A model generated the notes under the pieces. It saw only the letters and a list, made by a program, of their open reading frames with translations, searched no databases and was not told the DNA's origin. This document shows positions 1 to 7,350 of a stretch of DNA of 30,457 bases, in pieces (position 1 is the first letter of the stretch; every line of letters begins with the position of its first letter). The stretch is from the NCBI GenBank assembly GCA_041688815.1, contig JBDNHK010000070.1, forward strand, positions 1 to 30,457. Direction: 5' to 3'. The position numbers and the translations under genes are program-made. The stretch is from Rhabdothermincola_A sp041688815 (lineage in GTDB: Bacteria > Actinomycetota > Acidimicrobiia > Acidimicrobiales > Acidimicrobilacustridaceae).

Positions 1-31
1 CTCGTGCCTGGCGGCAGCCAAGGGGGTACGA

Positions 32-1909
32 ATGTCCACCACGGCCGATCCGACCGAGGTCGTCGAACACCTCGACCGGGTCGTCATCCGCTTCGCCGGC
101 GATTCCGGCGACGGGATGCAGCTCACCGGTGATCGCTTCACCAGTGCCAGCGCCATGCTCGGCAACGACCTGGTGACGCTGCCCGAGTACCCGGCGGAGA
201 TCCGGGCCCCGGCCGGAACCGTGGCCGGCGTCTCCGCCTTCCAGGTCCACATCTCGGATCATGACATCACCACCCACGGCGACAGCCCCGACGTGCTCGT
301 GGCCATGAACCCGGCGGCGCTGCTGTCCGAGGTCGAGAAGCTCGAGCCGGGTGCCACCCTCATCGTGAACGTCGACGCCTTCGACGAGCGGGCGCTGGCC
401 AAGGCCGGCTACGACCACGACCCGCTGCGGGGGGACGACCTCAAGGGCTTCACCGTGCTCGAGGTCCCGATGACCTCGCTCACCCGCCAGGCCTGTGAAC
501 CCCTGGGCGTGAAGCCCCGTGACGCCGAGCGCAGCAAGAACTTCTTCGCCCTCGGCCTCATCTCGTGGATGTACACCCGCCCCGAGCAGCCCACCCTCGA
601 CTGGATCGCCACCAAGTTCGCGTCGAAGCCCCAGGTGCGCGACGCCAACGTCGCCGCCTTCAACGCCGGGCACGCCTTCGGCGAGACCGCCGAGCTGATC
701 GGCGATCGCTACACCGTCGATCCGGCTCCGCAGCCTCCCGGGGTCTACACCTCGGTCAACGGCAACACCGCTACGGCGTGGGGGCTCATCGCCGCGTCCC
801 AGCTGGCGAAGCTGCCCTTGTTCCTCGGCTCGTACCCGATCACGCCGGCGTCGGACATCCTCCACGAGCTGGCCAAGCACAAGAACTTCGGGGTGCGCAC
901 CCTCCAGGCCGAGGACGAGATCGCCGGCGTGGGTGCCGCATTGGGGGCGGCCTACGGCGGACACCTGGGGGTGACGACGACGAGCGGTCCGGGGGTCGCC
1001 CTCAAGAGCGAGACCATCGGTCTCGCCGTCAGCCTCGAGCTTCCGCTCCTGGTGATCGACGTGCAGCGCGGAGGCCCCTCGACCGGGCTCCCGACCAAGA
1101 CCGAGCAGTCGGATCTGCTCCTCGCCATGTTCGGACGCCACGGTGAATCGCCCCTTCCCATCGTCGCGGCCTACAGCCCGGCCCAGTGCTTCCACGCCAC
1201 CATCGAGGCCGTCCGCATCGCCCTCAAGTACCGCACGCCGGTGTTCTTGCTCACCGACGGCTACCTGGCCAACGGGGCCGAGCCCTGGCTGCTCCCCGAC
1301 GTCTCGGCGCTGCCCGACCTCGCCGTGCCGTTTCTCACGGCCCCCAACGCCGTTGCCGCGGACGGGACACCGATATTGCTGCCCTATCAACGTGACGAGG
1401 CCACGCTGGCCCGGCCGTGGATCATCCCGGGCACCCCTGGGCTCGAACACCGGATCGGCGGGATCGAGAAGCAGGACGGCACCGGCAACATCTCCTACAC
1501 CCCGGAGAACCATGCCCGGATGACCGAGTTGCGCGCAGCCAAGATTGCCGGCATCGCCGCCGACATCCCACCCGTCGAGGTCACCGGCGACGTCGACGAC
1601 GCCGAGCTCCTCATCGTGGGCTGGGGCTCCACGTGGGGGGCCATCTGCGGGGCGGTCGATCGCCTCCGGGGGCGCGGCCACCGTGTGGCCCAAGCGCACC
1701 TCACCCACCTGAACCCCTTCCCGGTCAACCTCGGCGAGGTCCTCCATCGGTATCCCCGGATCCTGGTACCGGAGATGAACCTCGGCCAGCTGTGCCTTCT
1801 CCTACGCGGTGAGTACCTCGTGGACGCCCGACCGATCAGCAAGGTCAAGGGCCTACCGTTCACCGCCGGTGAGCTGGAGGCCATGTGCCTGGAGGTGCTC
1901 GATGCCTGA
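32..1909 (+). CDS. korA: 2-oxoacid:ferredoxin oxidoreductase, alpha subunit (KorA-like)
   Basis: This is the large subunit of a CoA-dependent 2-oxoacid (probably 2-oxoglutarate):ferredoxin oxidoreductase, which makes acyl-CoA plus CO2 and passes electrons to ferredoxin. At 625 aa it has the fused gamma-alpha layout of actinobacterial KorA. The N-terminal gamma domain shows FAGDSGDGMQLTG at residues 21-33. The pyrimidine-binding domain starts near 240, with SYPITPASDIL near 268 and a TTSGPG loop followed by RGGPSTGLPTKTEQSD. The ATG at 32 follows a strong Shine-Dalgarno sequence (AAGGGGG, 20-26). The stop overlaps the start of korB, so the two are probably translationally coupled. Substrate specificity (2-oxoglutarate rather than pyruvate) comes from family resemblance only. 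No ferredoxin gene or delta subunit lies nearby; the upstream neighbour is outside the window. Confidence 0.93.
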   Translation: MSTTADPTEVVEHLDRVVIRFAGDSGDGMQLTGDRFTSASAMLGNDLVTLPEYPAEIRAPAGTVAGVSAFQVHISDHDITTHGDSPDVLVAMNPAALLSEVEKLEPGATLIVNVDAFDERALAKAGYDHDPLRGDDLKGFTVLEVPMTSLTRQACEPLGVKPRDAERSKNFFALGLISWMYTRPEQPTLDWIATKFASKPQVRDANVAAFNAGHAFGETAELIGDRYTVDPAPQPPGVYTSVNGNTATAWGLIAASQLAKLPLFLGSYPITPASDILHELAKHKNFGVRTLQAEDEIAGVGAALGAAYGGHLGVTTTSGPGVALKSETIGLAVSLELPLLVIDVQRGGPSTGLPTKTEQSDLLLAMFGRHGESPLPIVAAYSPAQCFHATIEAVRIALKYRTPVFLLTDGYLANGAEPWLLPDVSALPDLAVPFLTAPNAVAADGTPILLPYQRDEATLARPWIIPGTPGLEHRIGGIEKQDGTGNISYTPENHARMTELRAAKIAGIAADIPPVEVTGDVDDAELLIVGWGSTWGAICGAVDRLRGRGHRVAQAHLTHLNPFPVNLGEVLHRYPRILVPEMNLGQLCLLLRGEYLVDARPISKVKGLPFTAGELEAMCLEVLDA

Positions 1910-2918
1910 CACGACCGTGCCCGTCACGACCCGCAAGGACTGGTCGAGCGACCAGGAGCCCCGATGGTGCCCGGGCTGCGGCGACTACACGATCCTGGCC
2001 GCCGTGCAGTCGCTCATGCCCGAGCTGGGCGTGCGTCGGGAGGAGACCGTCTTCGTCTCCGGCATCGGCTGCGCCGCTCGATTTCCGTACTACATGAACA
2101 CCTACGGCATCCACACGATCCACGGCCGGGCCCCGGCCATCGCCACCGGGCTCGCCGTGGCCCGCCCCGATCTCGATGTCTGGGTGGTGGGGGGCGACGG
2201 CGACATGCTCTCGATCGGCGGCAACCACCTCATCCATGTGCTGCGCCGCAACGTGGACCTCACGATCCTGTTGTTCAACAACCAGATCTACGGCTTGACC
2301 AAGGGTCAGTACTCGCCCACCAGCGAGGTCGGCAAGGTCACCAAGTCCACCCCGTTCGGTTCCCTCGATCACCCGTTCAACCCGATCAGCGTGGCCATCG
2401 GAGCCGAGGCCACGTTCGTGGCCCGCACCCACGACATGGACCGGGCCCACATGCAGGAGACATTCCGCCGCGCCCACGCCCACCGGGGGGCCGCGTTCGT
2501 CGAGATCTACCAGAACTGCAACGTGTTCAACGATGGTGCGTTCGAGATGATCACGGCCAAGCCCAACCGTGGCTCGATGCTGATCCCGTTGGGGCACGGG
2601 AAGCCGATCCGTTTCGGTGACGAGGGCGAGCGCGGGGTGGTGATGGGTCCCGACGGCGCGCTGCGGGTCGTCGAGGTGGCCGATGTCGGTGACAGCGCCC
2701 TGCTCGTACACGACGAGACCGATGCCGGCTTGGCCTTCCAGCTCTCCCGCCTGGCCAACGGGCCGACGGAACCGACGCCCATCGGGGTGTTCCGTGCCGT
2801 CGATCGTCCCGACTACGGAGCCGGCGTCGATCGGCAGCTCGCGGTTGCGGGGGAGCAGAAGGGCCCCGGCGACCTCCAGGCGCTCCTGCACTCCGGGGCG
2901 ACCTGGACGGTGGAGTGA
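1902..2918 (+). CDS. korB: 2-oxoacid:ferredoxin oxidoreductase, beta subunit (KorB-like)
   Basis: This is the thiamine-diphosphate-binding partner of the preceding alpha subunit, 338 aa. The open frame extends upstream inside korA, but the ATG at 1902 gives the family N-terminus, with the CPGCGDY motif 23 residues in. The four cysteines expected to hold the [4Fe-4S] cluster are visible: C23 and C26 (CPGC), C57 (GIGC) and C206 (NCNVF). The ThDP/Mg signature GDGDM is at 98-102, followed by NNQIYGLTKGQ. The start overlaps the last 8 bases of korA. It ends 31 bases before the end of the convergent DUF1015 gene, and I see no clear terminator hairpin in that gap. Together the two genes give a ferredoxin-linked bypass of the classical 2-oxoglutarate dehydrogenase, as in Mycobacterium KorAB. 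Confidence 0.93.
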   Translation: MPDTTVPVTTRKDWSSDQEPRWCPGCGDYTILAAVQSLMPELGVRREETVFVSGIGCAARFPYYMNTYGIHTIHGRAPAIATGLAVARPDLDVWVVGGDGDMLSIGGNHLIHVLRRNVDLTILLFNNQIYGLTKGQYSPTSEVGKVTKSTPFGSLDHPFNPISVAIGAEATFVARTHDMDRAHMQETFRRAHAHRGAAFVEIYQNCNVFNDGAFEMITAKPNRGSMLIPLGHGKPIRFGDEGERGVVMGPDGALRVVEVADVGDSALLVHDETDAGLAFQLSRLANGPTEPTPIGVFRAVDRPDYGAGVDRQLAVAGEQKGPGDLQALLHSGATWTVE

Positions 2919-2949
2919 GCCCGGCGCAACCCGTCCGGTACGAGAACCC

Positions 2950-4158
2950 TCAGTGCAGGTCACGGAACACGAGGCCCGTGCGCGGCTTCGGGGCGAAGAA
3001 CGTGGTCTTGGGGGGCATGCGCTCGCCGCCGTGGGCGATGGCGACGATCTGGGCGACAGTGGCGGGCCGCAGCAGCACCCCGGCCTGGGCCGTGCCCCGT
3101 GCCACGGCGCCGCGGATGTGGTCGACGCCGTGCTGGTAGACCACCGTCGGGTTCGGTAGCGCAGCAAGGGCGATGTCGAGACGGCTCGAGTCGAGGTCGC
3201 GGGCGCCGGTCATCGTTTCCGGCCGGGGCCGAGCCAGCCAGGTGCCGTCGGGGAGCACCAGCCCCATCGCCTCGGCGGAACCGAGCATGCTCACCACGCC
3301 GCTTCGGGGCAGCTCGGCCCGCTCGAGCTCGAAGAACGCCGACAAGGCGTCCAGGAGGTCGAAGTCGTCGGGCAGCCCCGACAGCAGGCGATGGATCGGA
3401 TCGACGGTGAGCTCGCCTTCGGCCAGCTCCACCACGAGACACAGCACCGAGGCCGACTCACCGGCGCTCGGACCGCCGTCATCCTCGGCGCGACGTCGCT
3501 CGTCGAGATAGGTGAGGGATGTCTCGTAGCGGTGGTGCCCATCGGCGATCACCACCGGCTGCTCGGCCACCGCGGCGCTGATGGCGGCCAGACGGGCCGG
3601 TTCGGAGACGACCCAGACCGTATGGGTCACCCCGTCAGGATCGACGAAGCTGGCGGCGGGGGACAGGGCGCCGACCTCGAGGAGCTCGGTGAGCCCAGGC
3701 GCCGGTGAGAGCCCCCACACCGGCGACAGGTTCGCCGTGGTGGCGCGCAGCAGGTCGAGGCGGTCGCTCTTGGCCTTCGGCGTCGTGAACTCGTGGGGAA
3801 GGATTCCGTCCTCACCGGGCGGCGAGAGGGCCAATGCGCCGATCACGCCCGTCGTGCGCCGTCTCCGGCCTTCGCTGTCGGTGCTGTCCATCCGGTAGAT
3901 GGTGAACGTGGGTCCATCGTCGGTCACCAACGTGGCGTCGGCGCGCCACCGCCGCCACAACTCCGCGGCCGCCGCGTAGGGATCGGCCCCCGAGCCGTCG
4001 GCCACGGGCAGGTCGATGCGGACCACGTTGAGCGGATCGGCGTCGATCAGCGCATCGCGATCGGTGGCGCTGATGACGTCGTAGGGCGGGGCGGTGACGG
4101 CCGCGGCGCGGGCACCAGCGGCGTACCGGATCGCCGGGAAAGGCTCGAAGCGAGGCAC
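2950..4158 (-). CDS. DUF1015 family protein
   Basis: A 402-aa cytoplasmic protein of the DUF1015 family, with no signal peptide or membrane segment. Family landmarks in order: an N-terminal PFPAIRY...APPYDVIS segment, LNVVRIDLP, a middle block with LPHEFTTPKAKSDRLDLL and NLSPVWGL, the DGHHRYET motif, then LTVDPIHRLL. The C-terminus carries a PPKTTFFAPKPRTGLVFR tail typical of the family. The GTG start at 4158 is preceded on its own strand by TAGGAAGGGTGA, which can serve as a Shine-Dalgarno or as a weak -10 six bases before the start. The family's biochemical role is not settled to my knowledge, so no reaction is assigned. It is divergent from the HAD phosphatase and convergent with korB. Confidence 0.85.
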   Translation of the reverse strand: MPRFEPFPAIRYAAGARAAAVTAPPYDVISATDRDALIDADPLNVVRIDLPVADGSGADPYAAAAELWRRWRADATLVTDDGPTFTIYRMDSTDSEGRRRRTTGVIGALALSPPGEDGILPHEFTTPKAKSDRLDLLRATTANLSPVWGLSPAPGLTELLEVGALSPAASFVDPDGVTHTVWVVSEPARLAAISAAVAEQPVVIADGHHRYETSLTYLDERRRAEDDGGPSAGESASVLCLVVELAEGELTVDPIHRLLSGLPDDFDLLDALSAFFELERAELPRSGVVSMLGSAEAMGLVLPDGTWLARPRPETMTGARDLDSSRLDIALAALPNPTVVYQHGVDHIRGAVARGTAQAGVLLRPATVAQIVAIAHGGERMPPKTTFFAPKPRTGLVFRDLH

Positions 4159-4231
4159 TCACCCTTCCTACCAGACCGGTCGAGGGCCGAGTTCCGAACC
4201 CTTTGCTCGTCCGCGGGGCCTGCGGACCGGC

Positions 4232-4237
4232 GATACT
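4232..4237 (+). promoter_or_regulatory. candidate -10 element of a leaderless promoter (HAD gene)
   Basis: GATACT lies exactly six bases before the ATG at 4244, with no Shine-Dalgarno between them. Transcription would begin at or next to the start codon. No convincing -35 is visible at standard spacing. Confidence 0.5.
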
Positions 4238-4243
4238 CCCCTC

Positions 4244-5065
4244 ATGTCATGGGTGTTCGATCTCGATGGGGTCATCTGGCTCGGGGACGAACCCATCGCC
4301 GGGGCGGCCGAGGCGGTGGCGCGGGTGCGAAGGACCGGCGCGCCGGTGGCCTTCGTGACCAACAACTCGTTCGGCCGACGCGCCGACATGGTGGCCAAGC
4401 TGAAGCGCCACGGTGTGGATGCCGGTGACGACGTCATCACTTCGGCCATGGCCGTCGCCGGCCTGGTGGAGCCGGGCGAGCGGGTCCTGGTCTGTGGTGG
4501 TCCCGGGCTCCAGGAGGAGGTGGCGGCGCGTGGAGCGACGGTGACGCGTGGCGCGGCGGTGGTCGAGGCGGCAACTCGGGCCACCCCGGCCGGTGTCCTC
4601 GCCGCCCTCGCCGCCTGCGGACCGTTCGACGCCGTCCTGGTCGGGTATCACCGCGACTTCGACTACTTGAGGATGACGGTCGCCGTTCGCGCCATCGCCG
4701 AGGGCGCCCGTCTCCTGGCCAGCAACGACGACGCCACCTACCCGACCTCGGCGGGTCCGATCCCCGGCGGTGGTTCGATCCTCGCCGCCATCGCCACTGC
4801 CGCGGGGGTGGATCCGGTGGTGGCCGGCAAGCCCCACGATCCCATCGCCGACCTGGTGCGGGGGAGACTCGGGCCCGACGGCATCGTGGTGGGCGATCGG
4901 CCCGACACCGACGGTCGGTTCGCGGCCACCCTCGGCTACCGCTTCGGGCTGGTGCTCTCCGGGGTGACGACCGCCGGCGACCTCCCGGTCGAGCCGGTAC
5001 CCGAGGTGGTGGCGGCCGATCTCTCGGACCTGGTCCAGGAGGTGCTCGGTCGGTCGGAGGGTTAG
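4244..5065 (+). CDS. HAD-superfamily IIA (NagD-like) sugar/glycerol phosphatase
   Basis: A 273-aa haloacid-dehalogenase phosphatase of the NagD type, expected to hydrolyse a small phosphorylated metabolite. Motif I is FDLDGVIWLGDE at the extreme N-terminus, motif II is TNNSFGRR, the motif III lysine is in GKPHDPI, and motif IV is GDRPDTDGRF. The C2 cap lies between motifs II and III. The frame is open about 50 codons upstream, but motif I fixes the start at the ATG at 4244. In Mycobacterium tuberculosis the gene in this slot before tlyA (Rv1692) is a glycerol-3-phosphate phosphatase with an extra C-terminal domain. This protein is shorter and appears to lack that domain, so glycerol 3-phosphate is only a candidate substrate. 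Confidence 0.85.
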   Translation: MSWVFDLDGVIWLGDEPIAGAAEAVARVRRTGAPVAFVTNNSFGRRADMVAKLKRHGVDAGDDVITSAMAVAGLVEPGERVLVCGGPGLQEEVAARGATVTRGAAVVEAATRATPAGVLAALAACGPFDAVLVGYHRDFDYLRMTVAVRAIAEGARLLASNDDATYPTSAGPIPGGGSILAAIATAAGVDPVVAGKPHDPIADLVRGRLGPDGIVVGDRPDTDGRFAATLGYRFGLVLSGVTTAGDLPVEPVPEVVAADLSDLVQEVLGRSEG

Positions 5066-5129
5066 CCTGACGGGCGCGTCGCCGTCGTCTCGAGCGGTGA
5101 GTTCAGCCCGTGACCATCAGGAGTCGACC

Positions 5130-5606
5130 ATGGCGAAGAAGGATCCGATCGGGCAGGCCCTGCAGGCGGGCAAGGACGTGACCCAGAGCGGCCAGAAGCG
5201 GGTCGAGGCCATCCTGCGAGACGTGAGCAAGGCCACTGATCGCCAGTCGAAGCAGCTCAGCCGTGCCCTCGACGAGCTCTTGGAGCGGAGCCGGGAGAAC
5301 ACCGACCGGATCGCCGACCTCATGGACAGCGTCGACAAGCAGGTCCGCCAGCAGCTCGACTCCTTCGGGGTGGCGACCAAGGCCGATCTGGCCCGCGTCG
5401 AGGCCAAGCTCGACGAGCTCACCAAGACGGCACCGCCCGAGAAGGCGACTTCTCGCCCGGCCCCGGCCAAGCGAGCGCCGGCCAAGCGAGCGCCGGCCAA
5501 ACGGCCGGCCGCCAAGCGGGCCTCCGCCAAGCCGGCGGCGCCCGCACCGGCGGCCGCCGTGGCCCCCCCGGTGGTCGAATCGTCACCGGACGAGCCGCCG
5601 TCCTGA
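5130..5606 (+). CDS. phasin-like coiled-coil protein with Ala/Lys/Pro-rich tail
   Basis: A 158-aa protein in two parts. Residues 1-100 are amphipathic helix and coiled coil with regular leucine/valine spacing (AILRDVSKATDRQSKQL, IADLMDSVDKQVRQQL), resembling phasins and other granule-associated proteins. Residues 101-158 are a low-complexity tail with tandem AKRAP-type repeats (about 113-131) followed by an Ala/Pro and acidic end, like histone-H1-type or granule-DNA linker tails. The ATG at 5130 follows AGGAG at 5119-5123 with good spacing; an upstream in-frame GTG at 5097 is less likely. It sits in the slot of the small conserved gene between the HAD phosphatase and tlyA in Mycobacterium (Rv1693). 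No PHA synthase gene is in the window, so a storage-granule role is only one possibility. Confidence 0.75.
   Translation: MAKKDPIGQALQAGKDVTQSGQKRVEAILRDVSKATDRQSKQLSRALDELLERSRENTDRIADLMDSVDKQVRQQLDSFGVATKADLARVEAKLDELTKTAPPEKATSRPAPAKRAPAKRAPAKRPAAKRASAKPAAPAPAAAVAPPVVESSPDEPPS
5461..5515 (+). repeat. short in-frame tandem repeat encoding AKRAP units
   Basis: Near-identical 15-base units (GCCAAGCGAGCGCCG type) repeat about three times and then decay, encoding the lysine/alanine/proline tail of the phasin-like protein. Length variation between strains would be expected. Confidence 0.7.
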
Positions 5607-5626
5607 CCCTGACCCTGACCCTCACC
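5603..5626 (+). repeat. TGACCC hexamer repeat between genes
   Basis: Four consecutive units of TGACCC or a one-base variant span the stop codon of the phasin-like gene and the short gap before tlyA. The first unit supplies the TGA stop itself. It is probably slippage-derived; no function is evident. Confidence 0.7.
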
Positions 5627-5634
5627 TGTCGCCG

Positions 5635-6492
5635 ATGACGGCCCGCCGGCGTCTCGACGCCGAGATGGTACGACGTGGTCTGGCGCCGAGTCCCGAGCGC
5701 GCCCAGGTCGAGATCGCCGAGGGCCGGGTCATGGTTTCGGGCGCCACGGCCGACAAGCCCGGCCGGCTCGTGCACCGGGGCGAACCGGTCGTGGTGCGTG
5801 GCCCCGGTCCCCGGTTCGTGAGCCGGGCCGGCGCCAAGCTCGCAGGTGCAGTGGAGCGTTTCTCGTTCGCGGCCGAGCTCGACGGGTGCCTGGCCCTCGA
5901 CGCCGGCGCGTCCACCGGGGGCTTCACCGACTGCCTCCTCCAGTACGGGGCCCGGAAGGTGATCGCCGTCGACGTCGGTCACAACCAGTTGCACGAGCGG
6001 CTCCGCCACGATCCGCGGGTCTACAACCTGGAGCGCACCAATCTGCGCACCCTCGACCCCGAGCTCATCGGTGTACCCGTCGACGTGGTGGTCGCCGACC
6101 TGGCCTTCATCTCCCTGCGGGCAGTTCTCGCCCCCGTCTTCGGGGCCTGCCGCAGCGGGGCCCTGTACGCCTTTCTGGTGAAGCCGCAGTTCGAAGCGGA
6201 GCGGGTCGAGGCCGACAGGGGCCGGGGCATCATCACCGACCCCTCGGTGTGGCGACGCGTGCTCGACGAGGTCGGTGTCGCGCTCGCGGCCCGCCACGCG
6301 ACCATCATGGGCGTGATGGTCTCCCCCCTCACCGGCGCCGACGGCAACGTCGAGTTCATGATCGTCGGTCGCGCACCGGGCGACGGCAGCGATGGCCTCC
6401 TCGGTGAAGACGGGGCCATGGACCGGGGTGACTTCGGCGCGGCTTTCGACGAAGCGGTCACCCTGGCGTCGTCGGGCTCGGACCGGAGTTAG
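5635..6492 (+). CDS. tlyA: TlyA-type rRNA 2'-O-methyltransferase (S4 plus FtsJ domains)
   Basis: A 285-aa protein expected to 2'-O-methylate cytidines in 16S and 23S rRNA, as actinobacterial TlyA does; such modification underlies capreomycin sensitivity in mycobacteria. An S4 RNA-binding domain covers about residues 3-62 (RRLDAEMVRRGLA...AEGRVMVSG). The Rossmann methyltransferase follows, with ALDAGASTGGFTDCLL as the SAM loop. The catalytic K-D-K-E tetrad can be placed at K68 (SRAGAKL), D155 (VADLAF), K183 (LVKPQFE) and E240 (NVEFM). The frame is open far upstream through the phasin-like gene, but the S4 domain places the start at the ATG at 5635. Only three bases separate the stop from the GTG of nadK. 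Confidence 0.92.
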   Translation: MTARRRLDAEMVRRGLAPSPERAQVEIAEGRVMVSGATADKPGRLVHRGEPVVVRGPGPRFVSRAGAKLAGAVERFSFAAELDGCLALDAGASTGGFTDCLLQYGARKVIAVDVGHNQLHERLRHDPRVYNLERTNLRTLDPELIGVPVDVVVADLAFISLRAVLAPVFGACRSGALYAFLVKPQFEAERVEADRGRGIITDPSVWRRVLDEVGVALAARHATIMGVMVSPLTGADGNVEFMIVGRAPGDGSDGLLGEDGAMDRGDFGAAFDEAVTLASSGSDRS

Positions 6493-6495
6493 GTC

Positions 6496-7350
6496 GTGGC
6501 TGTCGTCGCCGTCGTCGTCCATCACGATCGTCCCGAGGCGGCCACGGTCGCCGCGGCCACGATCGAGTGGCTCGAAGGACTGGGACACGGTGCGAGGCTC
6601 CCCGAGGCCGACGCCGTCCGGGCCGGTCGTCCCGACCTGGCGTGGGCCGATGCCGACCTCGCCGCCGGGGCCGACGTGGCCTTGAGCCTCGGTGGTGACG
6701 GCACGATGTTGCGCACAGTCGCGCTCGTGGCCGCAAGTGATGTCCCGATCATCGGCGTCAACTTCGGGCAGCTCGGCTACCTCACCGACGTGGAACCCGA
6801 GGGGGTTCGATCGGCCCTCGAGCGGTTCCTGCGCGGCGACGTCACCATCGAGCACCGTCTCCTGCTCGATGTCGAGGTCCTCGCCTCCGGTCGGCCCCCG
6901 GTCCGATTCGTCGCCCTCAACGAGGCGGTCCTGGAGAGGACGGCGAGTGGGCACACGGTGCGCCTCGACGTCGAGATCGATGGCGCCCGCTTCACCCCTT
7001 ATGCCGCCGACGGCCTGATCGTGGCCACACCCACGGGTTCGACGGCCTACGCCTTCTCGGCGCGCGGTCCGATCGTCGACCCCACCCACCGAGCGCTCCT
7101 GCTCACGCCCGTCTCGCCGCACATGCTCTTCGACCGCACTCTGGTCCTCGATGACGGCGCGGTGGTGGGACTGACGGTGTCGGGCCATCGACCGGCGGCG
7201 CTGGTGGTGGACGGCCGCAGCCTCGGGGAACTGCGCCCCGGCGACCGCGTGGTGTGCCGCGCCGCCGAGCACACGGCGCGGCTGGTGGTCTTCGTCCCTC
7301 GTGATTTCCACGCCATCCTGCGGGCCAAGTTCGGCCTCTCGGACCGGTGA
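6496..7350 (+). CDS. nadK: NAD kinase
   Basis: Phosphorylates NAD to NADP using ATP or polyphosphate. The 284-aa length is normal for bacterial NadK. GGDGT is at residues 66-70, GVNFGQLGYLTD at 87-98, an NE pair in LNEAVLERT, and the glycine-rich YAADGLIVATPTGSTAYAFSARGP segment (cited here as landmarks) at the NAD site. GTG at 6496 is the start, giving the usual strand-forming N-terminus VAVVAVVVHHDRP. The stop overlaps the recN start by one base (TGATG). The order tlyA-nadK-recN is conserved across Actinobacteria. Confidence 0.94.
   Translation: MAVVAVVVHHDRPEAATVAAATIEWLEGLGHGARLPEADAVRAGRPDLAWADADLAAGADVALSLGGDGTMLRTVALVAASDVPIIGVNFGQLGYLTDVEPEGVRSALERFLRGDVTIEHRLLLDVEVLASGRPPVRFVALNEAVLERTASGHTVRLDVEIDGARFTPYAADGLIVATPTGSTAYAFSARGPIVDPTHRALLLTPVSPHMLFDRTLVLDDGAVVGLTVSGHRPAALVVDGRSLGELRPGDRVVCRAAEHTARLVVFVPRDFHAILRAKFGLSDR

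Noticed and set aside
5419..7311. 630-codon open frame on the minus strand opposite tlyA and nadK
   Set aside because: It is an antisense shadow typical of very GC-rich DNA: rich in Gly, Arg, His, Asp and Val with no domain, and fully overlaps two well-supported genes.
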